NCBI RefSeq assembly: GCF_004193775.1
Contig: NC_041005.1
Coordinates: 9,922,501-9,986,500 of the forward strand
Origin: Glycine soja
Taxonomy: Eukaryota; Streptophyta; Magnoliopsida; Fabales; Fabaceae
DNA length: 64,000 nt
Direction: 5' to 3'
Notes under the pieces: model-generated
Told to the model about the DNA's origin: nothing
Seen by the model: the letters and a program-made list of their open reading frames with translations, nothing else
Databases searched by the model: none
Translations under genes and position numbers: made by a program
In this document: positions 12,187 through 24,911 of the stretch, piece after piece
Numbering within the stretch: the stretch's first letter is position 1
Layout: each line of letters begins with the position of its first letter

Positions 12187-13287
12187 CTTGGGAACATGAT
12201 CAGGAAGAACACCCACCGCAAAGCTTAGCAGCTTCATCAATAGTAATATATCAACGGAAACCTACATGGCAAGGTGAAGATTTTCAGAACCTGATGCTAC
12301 ATATAAAAAACAATCTGTCAACATGGTCACTTACTTTTCCTCCCACAAAAATTAATGCATTGTCCTCCAACTCTAAATCCTTTTGCTTACTCTGCATTTC
12401 ATTTTGTGAAATTGTACCTTTATATTCAATCCAAGGCCAGGAAACAATAGTTACAATACAATAGCAAGTACGGAGCAAACTTTAGAACTTCTGAACACAT
12501 TTCAATGGAATACTCATGGGAGTATAACAACAGGAGATTGATTAGTGAAGGTTAGATCTTTTAAACCCCTAATTAATTTGGTCTTCCATATATTATTCAT
12601 TATATTAGTCTTCTAAAGATTATTTTCACCGTGCAAGTCCCCTCAAAGATCTAATTAAACATCACCAAATTCATCCTTATAAAGGACCAGTGAAAAAATC
12701 ATTACAAGACTAAGGTGTCACCACGCTAATCTTTGGGTGACGAATATAAGGGTTAGACTTCTAGTAAACCCACTCAATCATGATTAATATTATCCTACAT
12801 CAGCAATGATTTGATAAATACCACATTGCCAGTCAGCTTGGGTATTAAATAGATCACTTTTAAGACTCAACCTGTTCAGATTAAGCGTTCATAGCTAAGC
12901 CATTAGTGCAGTACACATAAAAAGATTTAAAAAATAGGAATATGATATACTCATCAGGAAAATGGTAGGCTTTGCCAGGCTCTAAATTTCCCAATCTTAT
13001 TCTTGGCAAAAAAATATCAAGCAAATGCCCTGCTGAATGCAATCTACACAAATGAAAAATCAAGAAAAGAATGAGATTTACAAAAGCAGAATTATAAATT
13101 TTCTTATAAGCAGTGTAGTAATCATACATTCAAGAGAAAATTGAAGAATTTCATAGTCTGCAAAAATTTAAACCTGGAGTTCAGTTTTCGTCTGAACTCA
13201 TCAACAAACAGTGAAACCTCCTTCCCTTTTCTCGAGTGTAGGCTCAAATTTCCCACCTAGGTTCTCAAAGAAACCATAGTGAAAGAC
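12187..13287 (-). pseudogene. Captured alanyl-tRNA editing (AlaX-like) exons
   Basis: Four exons on the minus strand. Exon a (13287-13174) reads VFHYGFFENLGGKFEPTLEK, then shifts frame by one extra base, then KEVSLFVDEFRRKLNS. Exon b (13043-12951) reads LHSAGHLLDIFLPRIRLG and NLEPGKAYHFPD; HSAGH corresponds to the HxxxH zinc motif of the editing domain. Exon c (about 12441-12335) reads IEYKGTISQNEMQSKQKDLE, and its acceptor AG appears lost. Exon d (12261-12187) reads EAAKLCGG then VLPDHVPK after another one-base shift. The parent enzyme deacylates mischarged alanyl-tRNA (Ser/Gly-tRNA-Ala). Two frameshifts and a lost acceptor mean no functional editing protein can be made from this copy. Confidence 0.85.
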
Positions 13288-13399
13288 CTTGACAATAATA
13301 TAATAATAACTACAACCCAGAGACAGGTTAAACAAAAACAAAAATAATCTGAAATTTGATTATTGAAAACTTACAACTCCATCTTAGGATGAAACATGA

Positions 13400-13620
13400 G
13401 AAACTAGAAATTTGTTGTTGGAACCATATCTTGAGGTAGAAAGCGGTGTAGGAGTGGCCGGCGGCGTGGAGCAGCTGGCGAGCGACGCTGCTATCGACGC
13501 CTCCGCTGACAAGAACCGCGAGTTGGGGCGACGAGTTCTGTGGCATGGAGCAGCGGAGGTAGCGGTCCAGGTCGCCGGAGAGAAGAGGTGAAGAGTGTGC
13601 GACGGTGGAAGAAGAAGGTC
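13400..13620 (-). pseudogene. Captured MnmA/TRMU first exon (tRNA 2-thiouridylase)
   Basis: The frame reads LSGDLDRYLRCSMPQNSS, LAVLVSGGVDSSVARQLLHA and AGHSYTAFYLKIWFQ. SGGVDSS is the PP-loop that binds ATP in tRNA-specific 2-thiouridylase, and the following AGH..TAFYLKIW is typical of the family, which thiolates U34 of certain tRNAs in organelles. Similarity stops after IWFQ, where the real protein continues EDFEN-like. Only the first exon was taken, out of a protein of several hundred residues. The catalytic cysteines are missing. It lies next to the right end of the CACTA element and reads inward, with a likely 5'UTR at 13620-13700. Confidence 0.88.
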
Positions 13621-14566
13621 AACAAAAAAGCTTGAAGGTGTGACATCGAGGCCTAGGGTTTAGCGTGTGGAGATTTTGGCATGTGAAGGGACTTTTGGTT
13701 TTTCCTTAAAAAGAGAAGCGCAATGGAAGGAGAGAACCGAAGGATGAAAAAGTGGAACTGTGGGCCCGAAAAATCAAAATTTAATTTTATTATTTAATTT
13801 GAAATCAAAGACAGTCATTATTAGAAAAACGTCCTTGTAAATCCTTTATATCAACGATGGTCTCTATATAACCGTTTTTAAAAAGTTTGATTTAATTTTA
13901 AAAATGTCATCCTTTATTTTTTTACCCCAATTCTTAAAAACCGCCTTTAATTTAACAACGTTAAAATATCATTTTTTAGTAGTGTTTCTTTTTCTTGGGT
14001 GATATATTCTCTGTCTCAGATTTATTATTTTTTAACAGTCATGATTTTTAGACACTCCATTTTCCTTAATTTTATTTTGTTTTCTACAATCATTCTCCTT
14101 AAAATGTTAGTGAATATCTTTCATTTTTCATTATTGCTTTATCACATAATATCATCTTTCATAGTTATGTTTTTGTCTTTGTCAATAACATGATCGCTAA
14201 TATTGTTATAGATCTCTATTTAAACAATATTTTTCTCCTGAAGTGAATTGATTGTCCATTTAATTTGTTGTTGTCCTAGGTTCTAGATTGACCCCTGAAG
14301 TAATTTTTAGATTTTAGAGTACTGATAATATGTTTTTTTAAGTAATATTTGTTTGACTTTGGCAGCTTAAGATTATTAGTGATATTGTTCATGTTGGTCT
14401 ATTTTGTAGTCCCCCAATGATGTTCTACTGGAGGAAAAAACTCTCATATACCTGTCTTCAGTGAAGATCTTCTCTTCATTTACCTTCTTCCATCCATCAT
14501 CTTCAATGCCGGGTTAGTTCACTACTCTTGCTTCTTTTTTATTATTTTCCTTATTCAACTTTCATT

Positions 14567-14846
14567 TGTTGGAACAAATAAAGTTCTTCACACACACTCA
14601 CACTATGCACTCACTCACTCTATGTTAGAGAATAAGAGAAGATGAAAGAATTGATTGAGAAAATAGATGAAGCTTAGAATTCTGAATTAAAACTTCTGCA
14701 CTCTCATCTTTCTCATTCATGATCATTACTATTTTTATACACACTACACTTGTAGCTATAACAACCTTCATAGCTGTCAAACTAACTTCAAAATGAATCA
14801 CTAACTAACTCTTAACTAACTAACTGAATTACAACATACATCAACA
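14567..14846 (-). repeat. Copia 3' LTR
   Basis: 280 bp, TG...CA ends, about 97% identical to the LTR at 18938-19217. It is the 3' LTR because the element is transcribed on the minus strand. Confidence 0.96.
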
Positions 14847-14860
14847 TCCCTCCTTAATTC
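14847..14860 (-). other. Polypurine tract of the copia element
   Basis: On the minus strand GAATTAAGGAGGGA abuts the 3' LTR, the expected plus-strand primer site. Confidence 0.85.
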
Positions 14861-17800
14861 AAATTTGTCAAGGATGTCACTCCTAACTTGTCTCTCAATT
14901 CCTTGAACTTGATAGACTTCAATGGCTTAGTTAGTATGTTTGCAACTTGATCTTCAGACCTACAAAACTCTAATTCAAGCTTGTCCTTACTCACTTGATC
15001 ACGCAGGAAATGAAACTTGGTTTTAATATGTTTACTCCTGTCATGTGCCACAGGATGCTTAGCTAAATCAATTACTGATTTGTTATCCATCAACAACCTC
15101 ATAAGACTGCAATTTCTCAAGTTTAGTTCTTCCATTAAAGCTTCCAGCCATAGAGCTTGACAGGCTGCCATAGCAGCAACAATATATTTTGCTTTACATG
15201 TTGACAAAGCAACTACACTCTGCTTCTTTGAGCACCAAGAGATTGGTGATGTTCCAAATTTGAAAACATAATCAGTAGTGCTTTTCCTATCATCCTTTTC
15301 ACCACACCAATCTGAATCACTATAACCAAACACTTCTCCTTCTATATTCTTCTAACTGTAAGGATATAAAATGCCAAGATCCAATGTTCCTTCCACATAC
15401 CTTAGAATCCTCTTTGTTGCCAGGAACTGAGGTGTCTTTGGTTTCTCCATAAACCTGCTTATCAACCCAACACAATAGGCAATATCAGGTCTGGTGTTAC
15501 ATAGGTACCTCAATGAACCTACAATTTGCTTGTACAAGGTAGGATCAACTTCTTTCTCATCCCCATCTATTTGCAGCTTAATTCCAGTTTCCGTTGGTGT
15601 GATAACAGAATTGGAATCCATCATATTGAACCTCTTCAAGATGTCTTCTGCATACTTCTTTTGATGCATGAAAATCCCTTTACTGGTAGAAACAAATTCA
15701 ATACCCAGGAAGTATGATAGTTCACCAAGATCAGACATCTCAAATTCTTCCATTATTCTTCCTTTGAACACTCTTATATCTTCTTTACTACTGCCAGTCA
15801 CTAGCAAATCATCTACATAGAGATATATTATCAAAAACTCACCAGAATCTGTGTTTTTGACATAAACTCCATGCTCAATAGTGCACTTGGTGAAATTCTG
15901 CTGGACTAGGAAGCTATCAATTTTCATATTCCAGGCTCTAGGAGCCTACTTGAGGCCATATAGTGCCTTATTCAACTTGTAGACTTTATCCTCTTGTCTT
16001 GCAACAACATAACCAGGTGGTTGAGTTATGTAGACTTCTTCTTCAAGTGGACCATTCAAAAATACTGACTTCACATCCAGTTGATATAGAGACCAATTTC
16101 TGTTGCTAGCAGCTGCCAAAATGAGCCTAACAATTTCAAGTCATGCAACTGGAGCGAAAACCTCATTATAATCCAAGCCATGTTTTTGCAGAAATCCCTT
16201 TGCTACTAATCTTGCCTTATACTTGGACACATCTCCATTAGGCTTTACTTTAGTCTTATAGACCCACTTCACATCAATTGGTCTTTTTCCTTGAGGTAAA
16301 TGGACTAACTCCCAAGTCTGATTCTTCTCAATTGATCTCAATTCTTCTTCCATAGCTGCTCTCCAATGCGAACTTTGAGAGGCTTCATCATGACTCATTG
16401 GTTCTGATTCAGCAAGTAGAGCAAAGTGCACAAAATCCCCTTTTGCAGTGATTGCTGTATCAGGATACAATTCATATTCTCTGAGTGTTTATGGTACTTG
16501 TCTCTCTCTTTGTGACCTTTTGAGTTGCTCTCCACATGATGGTACATCCTCTTCACTTTGTTTGTCTTCAAGGTTCACATCACCTTTCTTTCACCATTTT
16601 CAACAACATTTATTTCCCAATTCCAACCCTTTGTTTCATCTATCAAGACATCTCTGCTAATCACAATCTTTTTTATTCTAGGATCATATAGCTTGTAGGC
16701 ACCAGTTGGATGATATCCAATGAGTATCATTGGTTCAACCTTGTCATCAAGTTTCTTTCTGTTCTGCTCAGGCACATGCTTAAAACACAGTGAACCAAAT
16801 ATTCTGAAATGACTCACACTAAGCTTCTTTTCTGACCATGCTTCTTCAGGTGTGTATTCCTGCAATCTCTTAGTGGGACACCTGTTCAGAATATACACAG
16901 CAGTAGAAGTTTCCTCTCCCCAGAAGTAATGAGGCATTCCCTTCCCTTTCATCATGCTCCTGGCCATGTTCAAAATGGTTCTATTTCTTCTCTCAACAAC
17001 ACCATTATGTTGAGGTGTATAGGGAGACATCACTTCATGAATTATCCCCTCTTCATCACAAAATTCTTGAAATTCATGTGAGTTATACTCACCAGCTCCA
17101 TCTGTTCTTAGCACTTTGATTACCTTATCACTTTGCTTTTCACTTAACAACTTAAACTTCTTAAAAATGTTAAACACTTCACTTTTTTGCTTAATGAGAT
17201 AGATCCATATTTTTCTAGTAAATTCATCAATGAATGACACAAAGTAACTGTTACCTCCTAGGGATTTCACTTCAAAAGGATCACACACATCAGAATAGAT
17301 CACTTCAAGCTTTCTTTTGGATCTGATTGGAATTTCTGACTCAAAAGAATTCTTTGGTTGCTTTGACACACAACACTCAACACACAATTGTTTTGGTATC
17401 TCAATTTGGGGAAGACCATGAACCCTTTTCTTACTTTTCAATTCACTTAAACTCCTGAAGTTTAGATGACCAAACCTGTGATGCCATATCCAGCTTTCAT
17501 CACTTATAGAAGCAGCCAAGCATTGAAATTCTACAATCTGAATTCCAATCTTGAATGTTCTATTTGTTGACAAGGGGCCTTTAGAATCAACCTCCTATTG
17601 GTATCAAATATCTTCATTTGACTGTCCCCCATCTGCATTGAGTAGCCCTTTTCTAGCAACTGTCCCAAACTCAGCAAATTATTCTTCATATTGGGAACAT
17701 ATAGCACATCATTGATAAATGAGTGTTGTCCATCCTTCCTCTGAATCATCACCTTTCCAATGCCTTCTACAGTTACAGAGTTGTAATTTGCAAACTTGAT

Positions 17801-18907
17801 CTTGCTCTTCACCTTATCATCAATGTTTACAAACCACTCTCTATGTCCAGTCATGTGATTGGAACAACCTGTGTCAAGATACCACAGATTAACATTGTCT
17901 TCTTCTGAGTTTGTTGTTGCCATTAGTAACACTTTATCAGAGTCAGAATCCTCATCTTGTGCCAATTGAGCCTCATCAACATTTCTTGGAACCCTTTTAT
18001 TTCTGCATTCATCTGCAAAATATCCCCATTTCTGACAGTTATAACACTGAATCCCTTTCTTGTTGAATTTCTTCATGCCCACTTTGTGATTCCCTCCACT
18101 TTTCTTGTCAGTTTCTTCATTCTGGTTATGATTTCCAGAGCTGCTGGAGCCCTCACTTGACCCCTTCCACTTATTGTTCTTCCACTTTCCTTTTCCCTTC
18201 TTATTCTTGCCACCATCATAGTTGTTCCCTTTGGTTGTTTGGGATTGCATAGCTTGCTCATCTGATCTTTGTGAATTTCGTTCGTTAAGCCTCATCTTTT
18301 AAGCTTCAAGTATTCGTTGCAGTTCTTCAATCTTCATTTCTTCAAGATTCTGGCCTTGCTCAATTGCCACCACTATATGATCGAATCTTGGTGTCAAGGT
18401 TCTTAATACCTTGTTAATGATCCCTAAGTCGGATTGCTTGTCACCATAAGCATTCATTTGATTTATAATTGCCAAGATTCGAGAAAAGAACTCACCAATG
18501 CTTTCTTGATCACTCATTTGTAGAAGTTCATACTGCCTTCTCAAGGTCTGCAACTTCACCTTCTTGAGTTTGCTATTCCCTGCATAGAATTTCTCTAGAG
18601 TATCCCATGCCTTCTTTGTAGTATCAGCAGATCTAATTTTCAGAAAATTATCTGCATCTACACACTGATGAATAATGAACAATGTCTTTGCATCTCTTTT
18701 CATCAAGTCACGGTGAGCCACCTTCTGTGTATCAGTTGGGTTCCTGTCAGGTTCTTGAACCCCTTCTTGCACCACTTCTGTCACATCTTGAAATCGAAAG
18801 ATTACCTTCATCTGAGCACACCAATCATCATAGTTCTTGCCTATTAGAACAGGCATAGATGCTGAAAAATTTTCATTCGAGGAAGCCATCTCAATTTCGG
18901 TATCCAA
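14854..18907 (-). pseudogene. Copia gag-pol polyprotein (degenerate)
   Basis: Read on the minus strand from a Met at 18907. Gag is at 18907-18299 (GKNYDDWCAQMKVIF, UBN2-type capsid region). A stop follows, then the zinc knuckle CYNCQKWGYFADEC at about 18050-18010. Protease is WYLDTGCSNHMTG at about 17880. Integrase (17573-16575) has HHRFGHLN, then the catalytic D, D and E in [16 protein letters not shown] and [12 protein letters not shown] starts near 16470 (WRAAMEEELRSIEKNQTWEL, KWVYKTKVKPNG) and includes the YVDD active site at about 15810. RNase H (15333-14854) has DSDWCGEKDDRKSTT and ends AKHIKTKFHF-like with ILTKPL. Breaks at about 18297, 17550, 16500, 15940 and 15340 make it non-autonomous now, though all domains are present. 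Confidence 0.93.
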
Positions 18908-18922
18908 GGATCTTGAACCTCA

Positions 18923-18934
18923 GCTCTGATACCA
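18923..18934 (-). other. Primer-binding site (initiator Met-tRNA)
   Basis: The minus strand reads TGGTATCAGAGC just inside the 5' LTR, complementary to the 3' end of plant initiator Met-tRNA, as in most plant copia elements. Confidence 0.95.
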
Positions 18935-18937
18935 GTT

Positions 18938-19217
18938 TGTTGGAACAAATATAGTTCTTCACACACACTCACATTATGCACTCACTCACTCTATGTTAGA
19001 GAATAAGAGAAGATGAAAGAATTGATTGAAAAAATAGAGAGAGCTTAGAATTCTGAATTAAAACTTCTGCACTCTCATCTTTCTCATTCATGATCATTAC
19101 TATTTTTATACACACTACACATGTAGCTATAACAACCTTCATAGCTGTCAAACTAACTTCAAAATGAATCACTAACTAACTCTTAACTAACTAACTGAAT
19201 TACAGCATACATCAACA
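18938..19217 (-). repeat. Copia 5' LTR
   Basis: 280 bp, TG...CA ends, with the PBS immediately inside. It ends at the 5-bp target duplication (TTATT). Confidence 0.96.
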
Positions 19218-19808
19218 TTATTTACATGTTGAACTGCATAATTTAAGTTGCATTATGATTTGGTGGAAACAATGATTCCAACAGTTTAGGGAAATCAATA
19301 GTTGTATTCGTTGAACTGATACTTCAATCAGAATGCATTTATTTGAATGATTGTGCCTGCTTCTCTTAGACTAACTTCAATTTCAATTTATTCTTTAACC
19401 ATTCCAGGTTTCAGGTGAAGAAGAAACAATTTTCCTGCACTTTTATGACTATAATTCTCTTTGCAGTTGGTACTTTGATATCATTATCTTTTTTAGACAC
19501 TCCATTCTCCTTAATTTTATTTTGTTTTTTACAATCATTCTCCTTAAAATGTTAGTCAATATCTTCCATTTTTCATTATTGTTGTATCACATAATATCAT
19601 CTTTCATAGTTATGTTTTTGTCTCTACCAATAACATGATTACTAATTGTTATAGATCTCTATTTAAAAAATAATTTTCTTCTGAAGTGGATTGATTGTCC
19701 ATTTAATTTGTTGTTATGCTCTATTCTAGATTTACCCCTGAAGTAATTTTTAGATTTTAGAGTACTGATAATATGTTATTTTAAGTAATACTTGTTTGGC
19801 TTTGGCAG

Positions 19809-20292
19809 CTTGAGATTATTACTGATATTGTTCATGTTGGTCTATTTTGTAGTCCCCCAAAGATGTCCTACTGGAGGAAAAAACTTTCATATACCTGTCT
19901 TCATTGAAGATCTTTTCTTCATTTACTTTCTTCCACCCATCATCTTCAATGTCGGGTTAGTTCACTACTCTTGCTTTTTTTTTAATTATTTTCCTTATTC
20001 AGCTTTCATTTACATGTTGAACTGCATAATTTAAGTTACATTATGATTTGTTGGAAACAATGATTCAAACAGTTTAGGAAAATCAATTGTTGTATTCGCT
20101 GAACTGATACTTCAATCAGAATGAATTTAATTGAATGATTGTGTTGCTTCTCTTAGACTAACTTCAATTTCAATTTATTCTTTAACCATTCCAAGTTCTA
20201 GGTGAAGAAGAAGCAATTTTCCTGCAATTTTATGACTATAATTCTCTTTGGTGCAGTTGGTACTTTGATATCATTCTGCATAATATCACTAG
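19809..20292 (+). pseudogene. NHX-type Na+/H+ antiporter fragment, copy 2
   Basis: Exon 1 (about 19809-19955) reads GGKNFHIPVFIEDLFFIYFL then PPIIFNVG and ends at GT. Exon 2 (about 20195-20292) reads VKKKQFSCNFMTIILFGAVG then TLISFCIISLG and ends at a GT donor. The region is the FFIYLLPP amiloride-binding helix and the next helix of NHX1-like antiporters. Exon 2 has lost its acceptor (CAAG for CCAG) and its Gln is TAG, so it is dead. It keeps the FGAVG triplet that copy 1 lost and extends further 3'. Downstream exons of the transporter are not present. Confidence 0.88.
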
Positions 20293-22499
<2,207 letters not shown>

Positions 22500-23100
22500 C
22501 AGGGCAAGTATTGAAGCATATAAATCTTGGGGGCTATTTAAGTTCTAGAGTTCCAAGCTTGAAGGGGTGCTCTGGACAGAAACCAAACGGCGAAGTGAAA
22601 GCTTCCTCATTAAAATTACTTGCCCACATTATGAAATTCCTATAAAGGTTAGTCAGATTCTTTGTGATATGGAAATACTATCATAATTTGCAATTGTTGT
22701 TAACATTGGTTTGGAAAGAATACCGCGCTTTTCAATCTGTCGGTTGTCTTTTCTTTGGAATTATTTTACATACACAGCAGCTTTGCTTCTAATGTTTGAT
22801 CTAACCACAGCTTAGCCATGTCATAACTTCTGTTTTCAAATGTTATTCCTCATTGTGGATTTGCATAATTATATAGTGACTATGGAAGTCTTCAATTATA
22901 TAGTAACTATTTTCTGAATCTAGTTGTGCAGGCATGAATTCAGACTTAAGCATGATGATTGGATGAACATGGTAAAACCTGATCTTCATCCTGGTGTTTC
23001 AGCATAATTGCATGAAAAATTTGAGGTATCTGATGCAGAGATTGAAAACTCTAAATCTGTTAGAAGTGAGACGCGTGCTGCTGTAAATTCGCTTTTGAAG
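22500..23100 (+). pseudogene. Two exon-like blocks of unidentified origin
   Basis: A block at about 22501-22648, after CTTCAG and before GTTAGT, reads LEGVLWTETKRRSESFLIK and ITCPHYEIPIK with one stop upstream. A second (22932-23100), between a GCAG acceptor and a GTAATT donor, reads HEFRLKHDDWMNMVKPDLHP, then a stop in GVSA-stop-LHEKFEVSD, then SVRSETRAAVNSLLK. Splice sites and codon-like composition suggest captured exons of the Helitron. The parent protein was not recognised. Confidence 0.45.
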
Positions 23101-23393
23101 GTAATTATTTGACACCATTTTGCATCCTACTTTCCTCAAGTCCTTATTTAATGAAAATCTTTGTGCTATCTCTATTTTAAATATTATTAAATCTAAAGTT
23201 AATTAATGATTAATCTCAAAATCAACCTATAAGATCAAAACCTGTAAAAATACGTTGAAGTCTCACTAAAAAACCCAATCTCATTCCAATAAACTCATAA
23301 GCTAAATAAAAAATTATAGGTTTCAAAAATCAAATATAATTATCTAAATCAACTTTATACCAGCAAGACTAACATATTTTATATATAATGTAA

Positions 23394-23944
23394 TATTATT
23401 ATTATTATTATTATTATTATTTAGTTATGCCCAATATAATGAGAGGAACACTTACTTCTGTATTAGCTGAGTTATTTTTTCAACCATGTATCTGTGTGTG
23501 TTATTATTATGATTATTATTATTATTACTCAAGTCAAGTGACCATGATTACGCTAGGGTGTTGCCTAGGATATTCCCGTGATTTAAATTTGTCACCATGA
23601 GTAAGGCAACCACGGGATTTGAAGAAGTGTTCCTCTTATTTTTCACTTCAATTTTATTTTATTTTAATTTTTCATGCTCTGTTACACTAGCTGGTCTTTT
23701 TTGTTTTGGGGATTCGACAGGTTCATGCACAAGAAATTTCAGAGTAAGTCTGATTTTTCACTTCAATTTTATTTTATTGTAATTTTTCATGTAAGCCTGA
23801 TTTTTCACTTCAATTTTATTTTATTTTAATTTTTCATGCTCTGTTACACTCACTGCGTATCGATCCACAATTGTCTTTTTTGTTTTGGGGATTCGGCAGG
23901 AACATGCACAAGAAATTTCAGAGTAAGTCTGATTTTTCACTTCA

Positions 23945-24021
<77 letters not shown>

Positions 24022-24441
24022 TCAAGTCAAGTGACCATGACTATGCTATGGTGTTGCCTAGGATATTCGCTTGATTCAAATTTGTCACCATGAGCAGGGC
24101 AACCACGCGATTTGAAGAAGTAAGTGTTTCTCTCATTTTTTCACTTCAGTTTTATTTTATTTAAATTTTTCATGCTCTGTTACAGTAGTTGGTCTTTTTG
24201 TTTTGGGGATTCGGCAAGTACATGCACAAGAAATTTCAGAGTAAGTCTGATTTTTCACTTCAATTTTATTTTATTGTAATTTTTCATGCAAGCCTGATTT
24301 TTCACTCCAATTTTATTTTATTTTAATTTTTCATGCTCTGTTACACTCGCTGCGTATTGATCTGCAATTGTCTTTTTTGTTTTGGGAACTCGACAGGCAC
24401 ATGCATAAGAAATTTCAAAGTAAGTCTGATTTTTTACTTCA

Positions 24442-24503
<62 letters not shown>

Positions 24504-24610
24504 TTAAGTCAAGTGACCATGACTATGCTAGGGTGTTGTCTAGGATATTCCCGTGATTCAAATTTGTCACCATGAGTAGATCAGGACAATCACAGGATTT
24601 GAAGAAGTAA
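23394..24610. repeat. Tandem repeat, about 490-bp units with (ATT)n arrays
   Basis: Each unit is an ATT array, then CTCAAGTCAAGTGACCATGA, TAGGATATTCCCGTGATTCA, GGATTTGAAGAAG, T-rich sequence, and GGGGATTCGGCAGG with CATGCACAAGAAATTTCAGA. Repeat starts (CTCAAGTCAAG or CTTAAGTCAAG) are at about 23529, 24021 and 24503. The ATT arrays lie at 23394-23420, 23505-23528, 23946-24020 and 24443-24502. Poly-Tyr, poly-Leu and poly-Asn frames across them are artefacts. Confidence 0.92.
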
Positions 24611-24830
24611 GTGTTCCTATCAGCTTTGTAAACATTTGTACGAGTATTTTCTGGTTTTAACGGGTGTGTATTTGAACAATGTAGCTATGGAGAGTAACAT
24701 GTAATTCTGCATCTATAATTTAGAAAGCTGATGGAACTGTTATTCTACAATCAATATTTGCTTTATGTTTGGAAATTTGCATTTTGAATGTGGTTCATAT
24801 TATTCTAATGCAAACTTTTTGTTGTTTTAG

Positions 24831-24911
24831 CTTGGAGCAGATGCCACATTGGCAGTGCCTCTTGCAGTCTGAGAAGCTGGTGCTGCTGTCCTGAAAGTTC
24901 CTCTTTACAAG
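24831..24911 (+). pseudogene. Enolase exon fragment
   Basis: An 81-bp exon between a TTTTAG acceptor and a GTATTT donor encodes LGADATLAVPLAV, a TGA stop, then EAGAAVLKVPLYK. This corresponds to the conserved enolase segment LGANAILAVSLAVCKAGAxxLKxPLYK. The Cys codon TGC is now TGA. Enolase converts 2-phosphoglycerate to phosphoenolpyruvate in glycolysis; none of its catalytic residues are in this fragment. No flanking enolase exon was identified within several kb, so the Helitron carries only this piece or the rest has decayed. Confidence 0.85.

Larger units (their letters stand above)
9536..13984 (-). mobile_element. Pack-CACTA element 1 (4.45 kb)
   Basis: The left end is CACTACTGGAAAACGCG and the right end ...TTTTTTAGTAGTG, whose reverse complement is CACTACTAAAAAA. 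Both are flanked by TTT, a 3-bp target duplication. The flanking 70-bp repeat of the Helitron resumes exactly at 13985, which confirms the boundaries. There is no transposase. All recognisable cargo reads on the minus strand: an MnmA first exon near the right end, then AlaX exons, then three exons of an unidentified gene ending in a stop. The organisation recalls soybean Tgm-Express-type CACTA elements that carry multiple gene fragments. Confidence 0.9.
14567..19217 (-). mobile_element. Full-length Ty1/copia LTR retrotransposon (4,651 bp)
   Basis: It has two 280-bp LTRs (14567-14846 and 18938-19217), both TGTTGGAAC...CATCAACA. The target duplication is TCATT/TTATT (one mismatch), a minus-strand PBS complementary to initiator Met-tRNA is present, and there is a purine tract before the 3' LTR. 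The LTRs differ at about 8 of 280 positions by eye. The internal gag-pol is nearly complete but carries stops and frameshifts. It is inserted in intron sequence of NHX copy 1; unit 2 of the duplication preserves the empty site. Confidence 0.97.
14366..19480 (+). pseudogene. NHX-type vacuolar Na+/H+ antiporter fragment, copy 1 (split by copia)
   Basis: Exon 1 (about 14366-14512) contains GGKNSHIPVFSEDLLFIYLL and PSIIFNAG before a GT donor. Exon 2 (19408 to about 19480) follows a CAG acceptor and reads GFQVKKKQFSCTFMTIILF then AVGTLIS. These match a conserved transmembrane segment of plant NHX1-type antiporters, which load Na+ or K+ into vacuoles in exchange for H+. The FFIYLLPP stretch is the amiloride-binding segment, here LFIYLLPS. 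A 3-nt gap removes one Gly (FGAVG to FAVG), and the 4.65-kb copia separates the exons. Only about 60 residues of a protein of about 540 remain. Confidence 0.88.
14044..20292 (+). repeat. Tandem duplication of an NHX gene segment (about 795-bp units)
   Basis: Unit 1 is 14044-14566 plus 19218-19490 and unit 2 is 19491-20292. They align over TTTAGACACTCCATT, an intron, the SEDLxFIYLLP exon, another intron and the FQVKKKQF exon. The copia element sits in unit 1 only, at the homologous CTTTCATTTACATG site. The duplication joint falls inside the second exon of unit 1 (after GATATCATT), so this exon is truncated there. Confidence 0.9.

Noticed and set aside
23836..24575. Frames with poly-Tyr or poly-Leu tracts
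   Set aside because: Translations of ATT arrays in the tandem repeats.
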